64,000 bases of DNA. Source: Falsiroseomonas bella (lineage in GTDB: Bacteria > Pseudomonadota > Alphaproteobacteria > Acetobacterales > Acetobacteraceae). Within the stretch, counting starts at the first letter, position 1. Every line of letters starts with the position of its first letter. Below the pieces are notes generated by a model, which saw nothing but the letters and a program-made list of their open reading frames with translations, did not search any database and was not told where the DNA came from. The DNA lies in the NCBI RefSeq assembly GCF_003173615.1, contig NZ_QGNA01000007.1, positions 178,246-242,245 on the forward strand, in the 5' to 3' direction. Positions 1 to 7,324 of the stretch are shown in pieces. A program made the position numbers and the translations under genes.

Positions 1-239
1 CGCGGGCTGCAGAGGATCTGCGTGTCGCGATCCGACATGCTGCAGAGCTACTCGGGGAGCATCCCGAGATGGGGAAGCAGCGACGGGACCTTGCGCCCGA
101 AAGCGTGCGGTTCCTAGTGCTGCGCGGGTTCCCCTACATCCTCGTCTACCGCGCCAATGCGGTGCCGCCGCGTATCCTCCGGGTCCTGCACGGCGCACGC
201 GACCTGCCGGAAGTGCTGCAGGACCTCGAGCGAGAGTAA
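1..239 (+). CDS. ParE/RelE-type toxin, C-terminal part (5' end outside window)
   Basis: An open frame enters from the left edge (codons in phase with position 3) and ends with TAA at 237-239, giving 78 visible residues and no start codon in the window. The end of the protein reads like a ParE-family toxin: GKQRRDLAPESVRFL, then FPYILVYRA, then RVLHGARDLPEVL, which is the usual last beta-strand and helix of that family. Family members are ribosome-independent inhibitors of gyrase or mRNA interferases and are normally paired with a small antitoxin encoded just upstream, which here would lie outside the window. It points toward the HEPN-like gene and away from the phage genes, so it may be a passenger (moron) or flanking DNA. 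Confidence 0.7.
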   Translation, partial: RAAEDLRVAIRHAAELLGEHPEMGKQRRDLAPESVRFLVLRGFPYILVYRANAVPPRILRVLHGARDLPEVLQDLERE

Positions 240-326
240 GGATCGCGGATAGCGTGTTCGGCAGGACGATCCGTCATCCCGGCCCGCGCAGCGCGACCAT
301 CGGATTCTCCAGGGGATCGCAGGTAT

Positions 327-905
327 ATGACCAGGCAGTTCACACCATCGGCGACGCTTCTTGACGGTCTCAGAGAGGACATCCTCTGGCTGCTTATCCT
401 CATTTACGCGCATCGTCAGAGGTGCGCTTTGCCTACTCTCGCGACGATGAGCTATGAGGCTTTCGCCCTTGAGGCTTTGCTTCTGGAGAGCGCGTCTAGA
501 GATATCGTGACGCGCCTCACTGCGCTCGATGACGACGGAAGGGGAATTCGATCCTTCCAGTCGGCCTTTGCTGCCATGAAAAGAGAGGGCTTGGACCCTC
601 AACGGACAGCCGCCCTCGACAAGGACGTGAAGGCCTTTCGGCAGTCATTGAACGACCTGAAGGTGAAACATCGAAACGCGTACATCGCTCACGTGCAGGA
701 ACTTGCCCAGGTCACGCCGAGGGTACTGGACGAACCTGTCGAATTCGCCGACTGCGCGTCGCGAGCGGTGAATCTTCTCGACGCAATGTCCGGCCGAACG
801 CTGACCTACATGTTCAAGATCGGCTCTACAGATGAACTTGATCTGAGACAGAAGCTCGGCGCGCCGCCTCATGAGGTGCGATCAGTTAAGAGAACATCCC
901 GATAG
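327..905 (+). CDS. HEPN-like (AbiU2-type) protein, 192 aa
   Basis: Mostly helical 192-residue protein. Around residues 111-125 it carries KHRNAYIAH, which fits the R-x(4-6)-H signature of HEPN ribonuclease or toxin domains and resembles AbiU2-type proteins, where this motif is typically preceded by a long helix, as here. ATG at 327 follows an AGG-rich stretch. It is convergent with the tail tube gene, with only 22 bp between the two stop codons, and it follows the ParE-like gene. HEPN proteins often cleave RNA in phage-defence or toxin-antitoxin settings; that role is inference. No partner nucleotidyltransferase is visible. The call rests on one motif and context, so it could simply be a hypothetical protein. 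Confidence 0.5.
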   Translation: MTRQFTPSATLLDGLREDILWLLILIYAHRQRCALPTLATMSYEAFALEALLLESASRDIVTRLTALDDDGRGIRSFQSAFAAMKREGLDPQRTAALDKDVKAFRQSLNDLKVKHRNAYIAHVQELAQVTPRVLDEPVEFADCASRAVNLLDAMSGRTLTYMFKIGSTDELDLRQKLGAPPHEVRSVKRTSR

Positions 906-927
906 ATGAATTTTCTGGGTGATGCGC

Positions 928-1884
928 TCACGCGTACTCCGTCCCCGCCTGCTGGTTCTTCAGTACCGCCGTCATCATCCGCGTCGCCGTCGCGTTGAAG
1001 GCGGCGCGGAACTCGAAGCTTGCCTCGACGCCACCCGGCCCTTCGACCGGCGTCTTGGCGAGCGCCAGGTAGACCTCGTGCAGCGTAAAGGTCAGGCTGC
1101 GGTTGGCATCGATCGTGTAACCGAAGGCGAACTCCGCCGGCTCGTTGTTCTGCGCCTGGGTCAGCAGCGCGGTGTCCGCGAAGCGCGCGGTGATCTGGCC
1201 GGTGGCGCGCGCGATGCCGGGATCCACGCCCTCGACCTTCCGGTCGGCGCGGATCGTGCGCACCATCTCCATCCCGTTTGCGTAGGTCAGCCGCGCGCCG
1301 GTCACCTGGGCGAGCGCGGCGCCGTTCCGATTGATCGCCCCCTGCGCCTTATTGAAGGCCGTGTAGGCAGCGCTGGTCGGCGTGCCGCCCGAGCTTGAGG
1401 CACCGCGCGTCGAGCCCTGCCCCATCAGCCCGAAGGTCGCAGTGGCAGGCCCTGTCGGCGAGAAGTCCATCTCCAGCGTGTCGGCGCGCACGCCGGTGCA
1501 GAGATCGTAGTTCGGCACGTCCGGATAGCCGATCTCGATGCTGTTCGATGGCAGCGCCGCGGCGCCGGAGCCGAAGCTGTGGATGAAGTTCGGGCTGGTG
1601 CCGGTGGTGGTGGGCGCGCCGAGCAGCAGGCGCAGCCAGTGGCCGATGTTGTTGAGGTCCACCGGCACCACCGCCTGGCCCTGCACGGTGACGGTGTCGA
1701 GGAAGGGTGCGGCGGGATCGCGGCTACTGCCGACGCCGATGACATCGGCATCGAGGAGCGGCTGCTCGGCACCGAGGTCGCAGGAGAGGAACGGCATGCG
1801 CAGCCAGTCGCCCGCGGGCGCGGTGCCGTAGGTCGCCTCGGGGGTCATGAGCAGACGGCAATTGGCGCCGATGGCACGGGGCAT
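928..1884 (-). CDS. Phage tail tube protein
   Basis: A 318-residue protein starting MPRAIGANCRLLMTPEATYG and ending in a beta-rich half (FEFRAAFNATATRMM). This is the layout of siphophage major tail tube proteins, which polymerise into the hollow tube through which DNA leaves. It is the last gene of the leftward structural block, just after the tail terminator, which is the usual order. The start codon is preceded by a perfect 12-bp palindrome, CGGAGATCTCCG (1885-1896), that contains the Shine-Dalgarno sequence, so the site could fold. What should follow in a siphophage (assembly chaperones, tape measure) is missing; a convergent HEPN-like gene is there instead. Confidence 0.75.
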   Translation of the reverse strand: MPRAIGANCRLLMTPEATYGTAPAGDWLRMPFLSCDLGAEQPLLDADVIGVGSSRDPAAPFLDTVTVQGQAVVPVDLNNIGHWLRLLLGAPTTTGTSPNFIHSFGSGAAALPSNSIEIGYPDVPNYDLCTGVRADTLEMDFSPTGPATATFGLMGQGSTRGASSSGGTPTSAAYTAFNKAQGAINRNGAALAQVTGARLTYANGMEMVRTIRADRKVEGVDPGIARATGQITARFADTALLTQAQNNEPAEFAFGYTIDANRSLTFTLHEVYLALAKTPVEGPGGVEASFEFRAAFNATATRMMTAVLKNQQAGTEYA

Positions 1885-1918
1885 CGGAGATCTCCGGGAT
1901 CAGCGGGAGGAAGAAGCG

Positions 1919-2365
1919 TCAGGCCAGCGGTGAGCCGGCGACGGTGAAGAACAGCGTGACGGGGATCGACGCGGCGCGCGCGGCGGCGGCACCCTCGAAC
2001 TCGACATCCTCAAAGTCGGGCGCACCGGGCTGCGCCCATTCCACCGCGCCGCCGAGGGTGCGGTCGGCGGTGATGGCAGCGGCGATGGCCACCAGCAGAG
2101 CGTCGAGCAGCGCGGTGCGGGCCGCCGGCGTCGCGCCGCCGACGGTGACCTCGACCTCGGCGCGGTGCTCGATGGCCCAGGCGAGCGGCGAGAGGATCGC
2201 CGTCTCCTCGACTGTCTCGCCGTCGCGGATGACGACCAGCCCGCCCGGCGGCAAGCGCTGCGGCGCAGTCTCGTTTCGGAGGACCTGCGGGGCGGGATTG
2301 CGGGTGGCGAGCGCCACTGCCAGCCGGCCGTGCAGCGCCGCGATCGCAGCCTCCCGAACGCTCAT
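1919..2365 (-). CDS. Phage tail terminator-like protein
   Basis: A 148-residue protein with an N-terminal helix (MSVREAAIAALHGRL), a central region of the form VVIRDGETVEET, and a strand-rich end with VEVTVGG and IPVTLFFTV. This pattern is shared by lambda gpU-like tail terminators, and the same family is often mislabelled acyl-CoA transferase in phage annotations. Such proteins cap the growing tail tube and join it to the head. Its ATG overlaps the stop of the DUF6441 gene (ATGA), implying coupled translation, and the tail tube gene follows 34 bp downstream. Function is inferred from fold pattern and position. Confidence 0.6.
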   Translation of the reverse strand: MSVREAAIAALHGRLAVALATRNPAPQVLRNETAPQRLPPGGLVVIRDGETVEETAILSPLAWAIEHRAEVEVTVGGATPAARTALLDALLVAIAAAITADRTLGGAVEWAQPGAPDFEDVEFEGAAAARAASIPVTLFFTVAGSPLA

Positions 2366-3090
2366 GGCGCCGATCTCCCGCTCTCGCGCTCCCAGGCTGC
2401 GACGAAGCGCCCCGGCAACCGGCGCAGGCCGCGCTCGGCGGCACCCTGCACGTCCAGCCGCTTGGCGAGCTTCACCTGCGGCAGCAGCAGGAACATCGGC
2501 ACCATGCCGCGGGCGAGCATGCCGCGCGCCCAGGCCTCGCGGCCCTTGCGGTTGCCGGTGCCGACCTCCGCGAGGCCGCCGGCAATCAGGCGCGTCCGCC
2601 GACGCCTGCCGGTCTGCTCCCCCTGGCGCAGCGGCAAGCACCAGACGAAGCCCCGGCCGGACTTAAAGGGGCGGAGGAAACCCTGCCCCGAGGCGACCAT
2701 CTGCGCCGGCGTGACCCGCATCCCCTTCTCGCCGCGTCCCCGGCGCCCTCGCGCCGCATTGAAGCCGGTCGGAATGGCGAGGAATTTTCCCCCGCCCTTG
2801 GCGCGGATCAGCGCGCCGCGCTCGAACGCGTCGATGACGTTGGGCACCTTGGTCCAGACCAGCCCGGCAGGACGCAGCGACTGCCCCGCGCGGGGAAACA
2901 CCTGCGACCGCCAGGCATTGGCGATCCCTCGCGCATTGCCGCCGAAGCTGCTGCTCACCTGCCCGCGCAGCTCCTGCTTGACCTGTTCGGTCTCGGCGCG
3001 GATCGCCGTCATCGCCGCGCGCTCGCCGGCCCGGACCTCGGCCGCGAGCACCTGCCGCAGGTCGCCGACGATGCGGGCAGCCAACCTCAC
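2362..3090 (-). CDS. DUF6441-type phage morphogenesis protein
   Basis: The frame is open far upstream, but GTG at 3090 is chosen because it overlaps the holin stop as GTGA, matching the rest of the chain. The 242-residue product has an N-terminal helical half, then GIANAWRSQVFP, AGLVWTKVPNVIDAF and ALIRAKGGGKFLAIPT, which are hallmarks of the DUF6441 family. Members sit between head-tail joining and tail terminator genes in alphaproteobacterial phages and are presumed to be tail completion or neck proteins (the role of gpZ/HK97 gp10-like proteins). The C-terminal third is basic. Role is inferred from position. Confidence 0.65.
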   Translation of the reverse strand: MRLAARIVGDLRQVLAAEVRAGERAAMTAIRAETEQVKQELRGQVSSSFGGNARGIANAWRSQVFPRAGQSLRPAGLVWTKVPNVIDAFERGALIRAKGGGKFLAIPTGFNAARGRRGRGEKGMRVTPAQMVASGQGFLRPFKSGRGFVWCLPLRQGEQTGRRRRTRLIAGGLAEVGTGNRKGREAWARGMLARGMVPMFLLLPQVKLAKRLDVQGAAERGLRRLPGRFVAAWERESGRSAP

Positions 3091-3407
3091 GGCGTGCCGT
3101 CGCCCGGAGGCAGGCCGGTGCGGTGGCGGATGATGGCGACGGCGAGGTCGTGCAGCGCGGCTTGGCCGAGATAGCCGAACACGAAGGCGAAGAGGAAGCG
3201 GCCGTATTCGTTGAACTCGAGGAAGCCGCCGAGGGCATAGCCGGCGCTGCCGACCAGGGCGGCGGAGGGGACCTCCCAGGCGAGGCACCAGCCGAAGCGC
3301 CGGCGCTCCGGGTTGTTCCAGCGCACGAAGCCACCGGCGAGGCCGGCCGCGGCGCCGAGCAACAGGTCGCGCAGGATCTCCAGCAGGGTGAGGGCGTTCT
3401 GCGGCAT
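3087..3407 (-). CDS. Phage holin, LydA/superfamily III type
   Basis: Small 106-residue membrane protein with three hydrophobic stretches: ILRDLLLGAAAGLAGGFV (about residues 11-28), then VPSAALVGSAGYALGGFL (about 46-63) and a third around FLFAFVFGYLGQAAL (about 71-85). It includes RWNNPERR between the first two, as in LydA-type holins. Holins form the timed inner-membrane lesion that lets the endolysin out. It is separated from the endolysin and spanin genes by the head-tail joining gene, so the lysis genes are not contiguous. The start at 3407 lies 11 bp downstream of the stop of the joining protein gene (3419). Confidence 0.75.
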   Translation of the reverse strand: MPQNALTLLEILRDLLLGAAAGLAGGFVRWNNPERRRFGWCLAWEVPSAALVGSAGYALGGFLEFNEYGRFLFAFVFGYLGQAALHDLAVAIIRHRTGLPPGDGTP

Positions 3408-3418
3408 GGCGGGAACTC

Positions 3419-3727
3419 CTATCGCTGGCAGAGCACGCGCCAGGCGGTGCCGGAGGCGTCGCGCTCGGCATGGGTGACGGCGAGCAGGTCGGGACCGAGG
3501 GCGAAGCTGTCGCCGGCGGCGAGGTCGGGGAGCTGGGCGATGGCGACCGAGAGGATGTCGGTCGCGGAGAGGATCTCGGTGCCGAAGGCATCAGCCACGC
3601 GGTCTGGCGAGGAGCGCAGGACGCGGAGGCTGATGGGCGCGCCGCTGCCGCCCTGCCGGTAGACGGCATCGCTGCCGAGATTGGGATCGGCAACCAGCGC
3701 CTCCATCGCCGCGGCGAAGGCGCTCAT
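3419..3727 (-). CDS. Phage head-tail joining protein, gpFII-like
   Basis: A 102-residue protein beginning MSAFAAAMEALVADPNLGSDAVY and ending in a compact beta region (ERDASGTAWRVLCQR). This is characteristic of the small head-tail adaptors related to lambda gpFII, which bind the portal-connector and form the tail attachment site. Its ATG overlaps the stop of the o-spanin-like gene (ATGA). It is inserted between the lysis pair and the holin, which is unusual but seen in tightly packed alphaproteobacterial prophages. Confidence 0.6.
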   Translation of the reverse strand: MSAFAAAMEALVADPNLGSDAVYRQGGSGAPISLRVLRSSPDRVADAFGTEILSATDILSVAIAQLPDLAAGDSFALGPDLLAVTHAERDASGTAWRVLCQR

Positions 3728-3942
3728 CGCCCGCAGGCGCCGCGGATGCGGGCACGCAGATCGCCATAGTCGTCGATCATGCGCGCCAGCGCCGAATCGC
3801 CAGGCAGCGCGGCCAGTTCCACCGCCGCCTGACGCTGGCTCGGGGCATCATACGGCACCACCGCGAAGCAGGCCGGCTCAGAACCGACCGGAGCGCAGGC
3901 GCCCAGCAGCACCATCAGCGCGATACTCGGCAGATGCCGCAT
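3724..3942 (-). CDS. Outer-membrane spanin-like lipoprotein (o-spanin, Rz1-like)
   Basis: Start at 3942 (MRHLPSIALMVLLGACAP) gives a 72-residue protein with a lipoprotein signal: a hydrophobic core, then the lipobox LGAC. The mature part is about 57 residues and rich in Ala and Pro near its start. Its first 65 bp overlap the preceding inner-membrane spanin candidate in another frame, the same out-of-frame arrangement as lambda Rz/Rz1. O-spanins join with i-spanins across the periplasm to fuse the two membranes in the last step of lysis. An alternative start 18 bp upstream would only add a short N-terminus. Role inferred from lipobox, size and overlap. Confidence 0.6.
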   Translation of the reverse strand: MRHLPSIALMVLLGACAPVGSEPACFAVVPYDAPSQRQAAVELAALPGDSALARMIDDYGDLRARIRGACGR

Positions 3943-4111
3943 CGGCTCTCTCCCTGGCATCGAGGCTGTCCTGGGCCACCTGGTGTTCGATCTCGGCGCG
4001 GCCCTGCCGCCGGCCCACGGCCAGCAGGGCGAGCACCGCGCCCGCCCCCGCGAGAACCGCCGCGACCCAGCCGCCGATGCGCGACCAACAGGCGGCGAGC
4101 AGCGCGGTCAT
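3878..4111 (-). CDS. Inner-membrane spanin-like protein (i-spanin, Rz-like)
   Basis: Start at 4111 overlaps the endolysin stop as ATGA. The 77-residue product has one N-terminal membrane segment (about residues 10-32, AAVLAGAGAVLALLAV) followed by a charged helical tail (RRQGRAEIEHQVAQDSLDA), the topology of a class II i-spanin. The gene overlaps the 5' end of the lipoprotein gene downstream by 65 bp. Together with the endolysin and lipoprotein it makes a compact lysis set. It is shorter than lambda Rz, so the assignment depends on topology and neighbours. Confidence 0.6.
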   Translation of the reverse strand: MTALLAACWSRIGGWVAAVLAGAGAVLALLAVGRRQGRAEIEHQVAQDSLDARERADAASAEYRADGAAGRLRSGRF

Positions 4112-4749
4112 GCCGGCCGCCGCAGGCGCCAAACCAGGACGCCGAGAATGGTGGCGAGGATCACCGCGACGGCGACCATCGGCGCCAGGGCGCCGAGCGC
4201 CTGGATCGCCGGTGCCGCCTGGGCCGCGACGGTCGCCACACCAGCCGCGCCGACCGCCACCGCGCCACGGCCCGTGCCGGTGGTGGTGGCGACCTGCCGC
4301 AGCGTCGCCGGCGCGGGCGGCGGCACGCCAGCCAGGGTCAGGGCGCGGTCGATGACGGCGGCCGGATAGGCGAGCCCAGCGCATTCATGGGCAATGATGG
4401 CCTCGACCATCGGGCGGAGCTGGTCGTGCCGGTGCAGATCGACCGGATCGTCGGCGCCGACGCCCAAGCGCCGCGCCACCACCGCAACATAGGCGCCGGT
4501 GTCGTTCTCCCCCGGCGGGGCCCAGCGGTCGATGATCCCCCGCACCGTCCGCAGGCCGTGGCGATCCTGGTAGGTGGTGAGCAGGGCCGCCAGGGCACGG
4601 ATGCCGTGCTCGTGGCTCACGAACCGGCAGAAGCGCCCGTCCGAGGGCGGATCGGCGAGGCCCTGCCATTTATTGACAGGGACGTGCTCGATGTTGCCGG
4701 GATTGCGGTTGCGATAGCCCCGCGTGGCCCTGGGATCGATGCGGCTCAT
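4108..4749 (-). CDS. Endolysin, P5-type transglycosylase-like, with C-terminal membrane segment
   Basis: A 213-residue protein whose N-terminus contains GYRNRNPGNIEH (residues 11-22), the signature of phage lytic enzymes related to PRD1 P5 structural lysozyme, followed by GRFCRFVSHEHGIRALAALL. It should cut the peptidoglycan glycan strand. The C-terminal fifth is Ala/Thr-rich and ends with a hydrophobic helix (MVAVAVILATILGVLVW, about residues 191-207) and RLRRPA, so the enzyme may be tethered to the inner membrane until holin action. The ATG overlaps the stop of the DUF2190 gene, and the i-spanin gene overlaps its own stop. Confidence 0.75.
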   Translation of the reverse strand: MSRIDPRATRGYRNRNPGNIEHVPVNKWQGLADPPSDGRFCRFVSHEHGIRALAALLTTYQDRHGLRTVRGIIDRWAPPGENDTGAYVAVVARRLGVGADDPVDLHRHDQLRPMVEAIIAHECAGLAYPAAVIDRALTLAGVPPPAPATLRQVATTTGTGRGAVAVGAAGVATVAAQAAPAIQALGALAPMVAVAVILATILGVLVWRLRRPA

Positions 4750-5096
4750 GCGCCGCTCGCCGGCACGCGGGCCAGCATCACCCGAACCGCGGCATCCGCT
4801 GCCAGCGCGGCGAGGGTACAGAGCCCGACCTGAAAGTTGCCGGTGGCGGTGGTGGTGATGCGCCGGTTGGTGTTGTCCCAGAACACCCGCGCGCCCTGGC
4901 TGATGGCGAGCGCGGGCTCCTTGGTGAGCTCGAACTCGCCGCGGGTCTCACAGTCCACAGTGGCGTTCTGGGCGGCGTCGGAGGCCGCCACCCCGAAGAA
5001 GGCGCCGACCAGCATGCCCTGGCCGGAGAGGATCCCGCCGGCATAGGGCACGACCATCGGGATGGAGCGCGCGTCGGGACGGATGCAGTTGCGCAT
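4746..5096 (-). CDS. DUF2190 family phage head protein
   Basis: A 116-residue protein with VVPYAGGILSGQGMLVGAFF and then GEFELTKEP and VFWDNTNRRITT, the standard DUF2190 pattern. Members form small beta-barrel capsid decoration or head-stabilising proteins and lie next to the major capsid gene, as here, 114 bp downstream of the capsid fusion. It follows a strong hairpin (5135-5160), suggesting that its expression is set apart from that of the capsid gene. An AGGAG-like site (AGGAGACCC) lies just upstream of the ATG at 5096. Confidence 0.8.
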   Translation of the reverse strand: MRNCIRPDARSIPMVVPYAGGILSGQGMLVGAFFGVAASDAAQNATVDCETRGEFELTKEPALAISQGARVFWDNTNRRITTTATGNFQVGLCTLAALAADAAVRVMLARVPASGA

Positions 5097-5134
5097 AGAA
5101 GGGTCTCCTGAAACGCCGAAGGCGCCCCACCCCG

Positions 5135-5160
5135 CCCAGCCAAGCGGATGCTTGGCTGGG
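5135..5160 (-). terminator. Strong hairpin downstream of capsid gene
   Basis: A perfect 11-bp stem (CCCAGCCAAGC pairing with GCTTGGCTGGG) with a 4-nt loop lies 50 bp downstream of the capsid fusion gene stop and 39 bp before the next start. No U-tract follows on the transcribed strand, so it is more likely a partial terminator, RNA-processing or mRNA-stabilising element than a full intrinsic terminator. Confidence 0.5.
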
Positions 5161-5210
5161 GACCCGGGGGACGGGCGCCCTCGACGAAGCTGCTGTAGTA
5201 GTGGGGAGGA

Positions 5211-7322
5211 TCAGGTGCCCGGATTGAACCAGGCGCCGCGCCAGTCGATGGCGCCGACGCCGAAGTCGAAGATCACGCTGACCTCGACACCGTCGGCGCC
5301 CTGCACCGGGCCGGTCGTGACCTGCGGCCCCTCGGCGCCGTTGAGGTAGCCGTAGACATAGACGGGTGCGGCGACCGGGTCGGAGAACAGGTACCAGCGG
5401 TTCGCCGAGATCAGCGGCTCGATCACCGGCTGCACGAAGCCGGCAAAGACGTTCGCCTTGCCGATCTCGCTCGCGGCAACGGTGACGGTCGCGCGCCGCG
5501 CCGCCAGCTCCTGGTTCGGCCCGACCAGCAGCCGCATGGTCTGGCCCATCGAGATCGGCAGGCCATCCAGCGTGCGCTGCTTCATGATGGCGGTGCGGCC
5601 GGCGCCGATGGTGTCGGTGTCGAGCACCGTGCCGGTGCTGGCCTTGTTGGCGCGCACGGCGCCGGTGGCGAAGACGGGCGCGCTGCCGGTGGTCAGCGTC
5701 GGGCCGTCGCCATTGGCCGAGTTCACCAGCTGGTAGGCGGTGGCGTTCTCGAACTCGGCGACGCGGCGGCCGATGGCGGCGGCGAAGTCGGTGAAGGCGC
5801 CGAGGTCGTCATTGACCAGCATCGGCCGCGTGACGCGGATGCGCCGCGCGAAGGTCTGCAGGAGCACGATCTCCTGGCTCTCGGACATGGTGCCGACCTG
5901 GATCTCGCCGTTCTCGGCGAGCGGCAGCAGGGTCGGGAAGTCGCCGATGCGCAGGTGACGGTGCGGCTTGAAATCGCGGAAATCGCGCCGGAGGAAGATC
6001 TGCCGGTAGGTCGGCTGTGCCGGCTGGTAGGCGGCGAGCAGCATCTTGTTGGCGGCGGCGGCCAGCAGCAGCGGGAAGTCGGAGCTGGTGTGGAAGGCGC
6101 GCTCGGCCAGCAGGGTAGGATTGCGGGGCACGCTCCGCTCGCCGCGGGCGCGCAGCAGCTCGCCGATCATGTCGGAGGGGCGCCAGCCCATGAACTCGAC
6201 GTGGCGCCCGGACCCCTGGGGTTGGTAGCCCGGCATGGCGCGGACGGCGAGGGCCTCGGCCATGGCGTCGAGGATCTGCGCCGGGTCGTCGTGACTGGGG
6301 CCGGTCTCCGGGCGGGCGGGGATCGCGGGACGCGGCCCGTGTGCCACCAAGGCGTCGAACAGGGCGCGGCGGGCCTGGTCGCCAGTCCAGCCCTGGGCAA
6401 TGGCCTCGGCGCGGACCGGGGTGATGCGTTCTGCGGGCAGCAGGGCGCGGGCCGCCTCGACGGCGGCGTCGATGCCGGCGATGCGCTCGCGCTCGGCGCG
6501 CTGGGCCTCGGCTCGGACCGCATCGAGGTCGGGCGCCGGCGTGGCAGGCGCGACCGCTGCGGGTGCGGCGCGGGTCGGCTCGGGCGTGGTGGTCACGGTG
6601 GTCTCCTGGGGCGGGGTAGACGGCGCGGCGGAGGGCGGCGCCGACGGGGCAGCAGCCGGGGTCTCCGGCGTCGTCTCGGGCATGGGGGGATCCTCGTCAG
6701 GCAGGGCGGGCTCGATCGCCGGCGCGGGGAGGCCCTGCTCTCCCTGCGCCCGGACCGCGGCATCCCGATCCACCGGGACCGGCACGACGGAGATCTCGAA
6801 GGGCTCCCAATCCACCGCGCGGTGGACGGTCTCGCCGGTGGCGGCATCGGGCCGCGGCTCGTAGCGGTGGACGCGATAGCCGACGCTCACCGCGCGCAGC
6901 GTGCCGTCGGCGATGCGCTGCCAGATCGGCTCGACGTCGGCAGCGGTCGAGAACTGCAGCGTGGCATAGCCGCGGCCGCGCTCGAGGCGGGCGGCGGTGA
7001 CGCGGCCGAGCACGTCGCGCGCACCACCGCGGCGATGGGTGTCGAGCACGGGGGCGCGGCCGGAGCGCAGCGCATCCATCCGCACCGCGTTCGGCGACAT
7101 CTCCAGCTCCTCGGTGATGAGGCCGAGGGCGGGGACGAAGTTGCGGGCGCGCGCGCCGGTGCTCCACACCACCTCGACAGTGCGGGCGGCGCGATCGACG
7201 GTGGCGGGGGCGGTAATCGCGCGCTGCGCGACGATCGACTGCCCAGCAGCGGGAAGTCGATCGGGCGCAGCAGCAGGCTCCGGCGCGGGGTCGCCCCCGC
7301 CCGGTTCGATGATATCCGTCAT
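5211..7322 (-). CDS. Prohead protease-major capsid protein fusion
   Basis: A 703-residue protein in one frame. Residues about 45-160 are an HK97/S78-type prohead protease: VEVVWSTGARA, the histidine in PVLDTHRRGGARDVLG (H96) and the serine in AVSVGYRVHRYEP (S146), which are the expected catalytic His and Ser. A Pro/Ala/Thr-rich linker with charged helices follows (about 200-330), as in scaffold regions. The C-terminal half is a major capsid domain with AFHTSSDFPLLLAAAANKM and PMLVNDDLGAFTDFAAAIG. Protease, scaffold and capsid are thus made as one chain, presumably self-cleaved on assembly. ATG at 7322 is 2 bp from the portal stop. Such fusions are known in Mu-like and some lambdoid phages. 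Confidence 0.85.
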   Translation of the reverse strand: MTDIIEPGGGDPAPEPAAAPDRLPAAGQSIVAQRAITAPATVDRAARTVEVVWSTGARARNFVPALGLITEELEMSPNAVRMDALRSGRAPVLDTHRRGGARDVLGRVTAARLERGRGYATLQFSTAADVEPIWQRIADGTLRAVSVGYRVHRYEPRPDAATGETVHRAVDWEPFEISVVPVPVDRDAAVRAQGEQGLPAPAIEPALPDEDPPMPETTPETPAAAPSAPPSAAPSTPPQETTVTTTPEPTRAAPAAVAPATPAPDLDAVRAEAQRAERERIAGIDAAVEAARALLPAERITPVRAEAIAQGWTGDQARRALFDALVAHGPRPAIPARPETGPSHDDPAQILDAMAEALAVRAMPGYQPQGSGRHVEFMGWRPSDMIGELLRARGERSVPRNPTLLAERAFHTSSDFPLLLAAAANKMLLAAYQPAQPTYRQIFLRRDFRDFKPHRHLRIGDFPTLLPLAENGEIQVGTMSESQEIVLLQTFARRIRVTRPMLVNDDLGAFTDFAAAIGRRVAEFENATAYQLVNSANGDGPTLTTGSAPVFATGAVRANKASTGTVLDTDTIGAGRTAIMKQRTLDGLPISMGQTMRLLVGPNQELAARRATVTVAASEIGKANVFAGFVQPVIEPLISANRWYLFSDPVAAPVYVYGYLNGAEGPQVTTGPVQGADGVEVSVIFDFGVGAIDWRGAWFNPGT

Positions 7323-7324
7323 GG

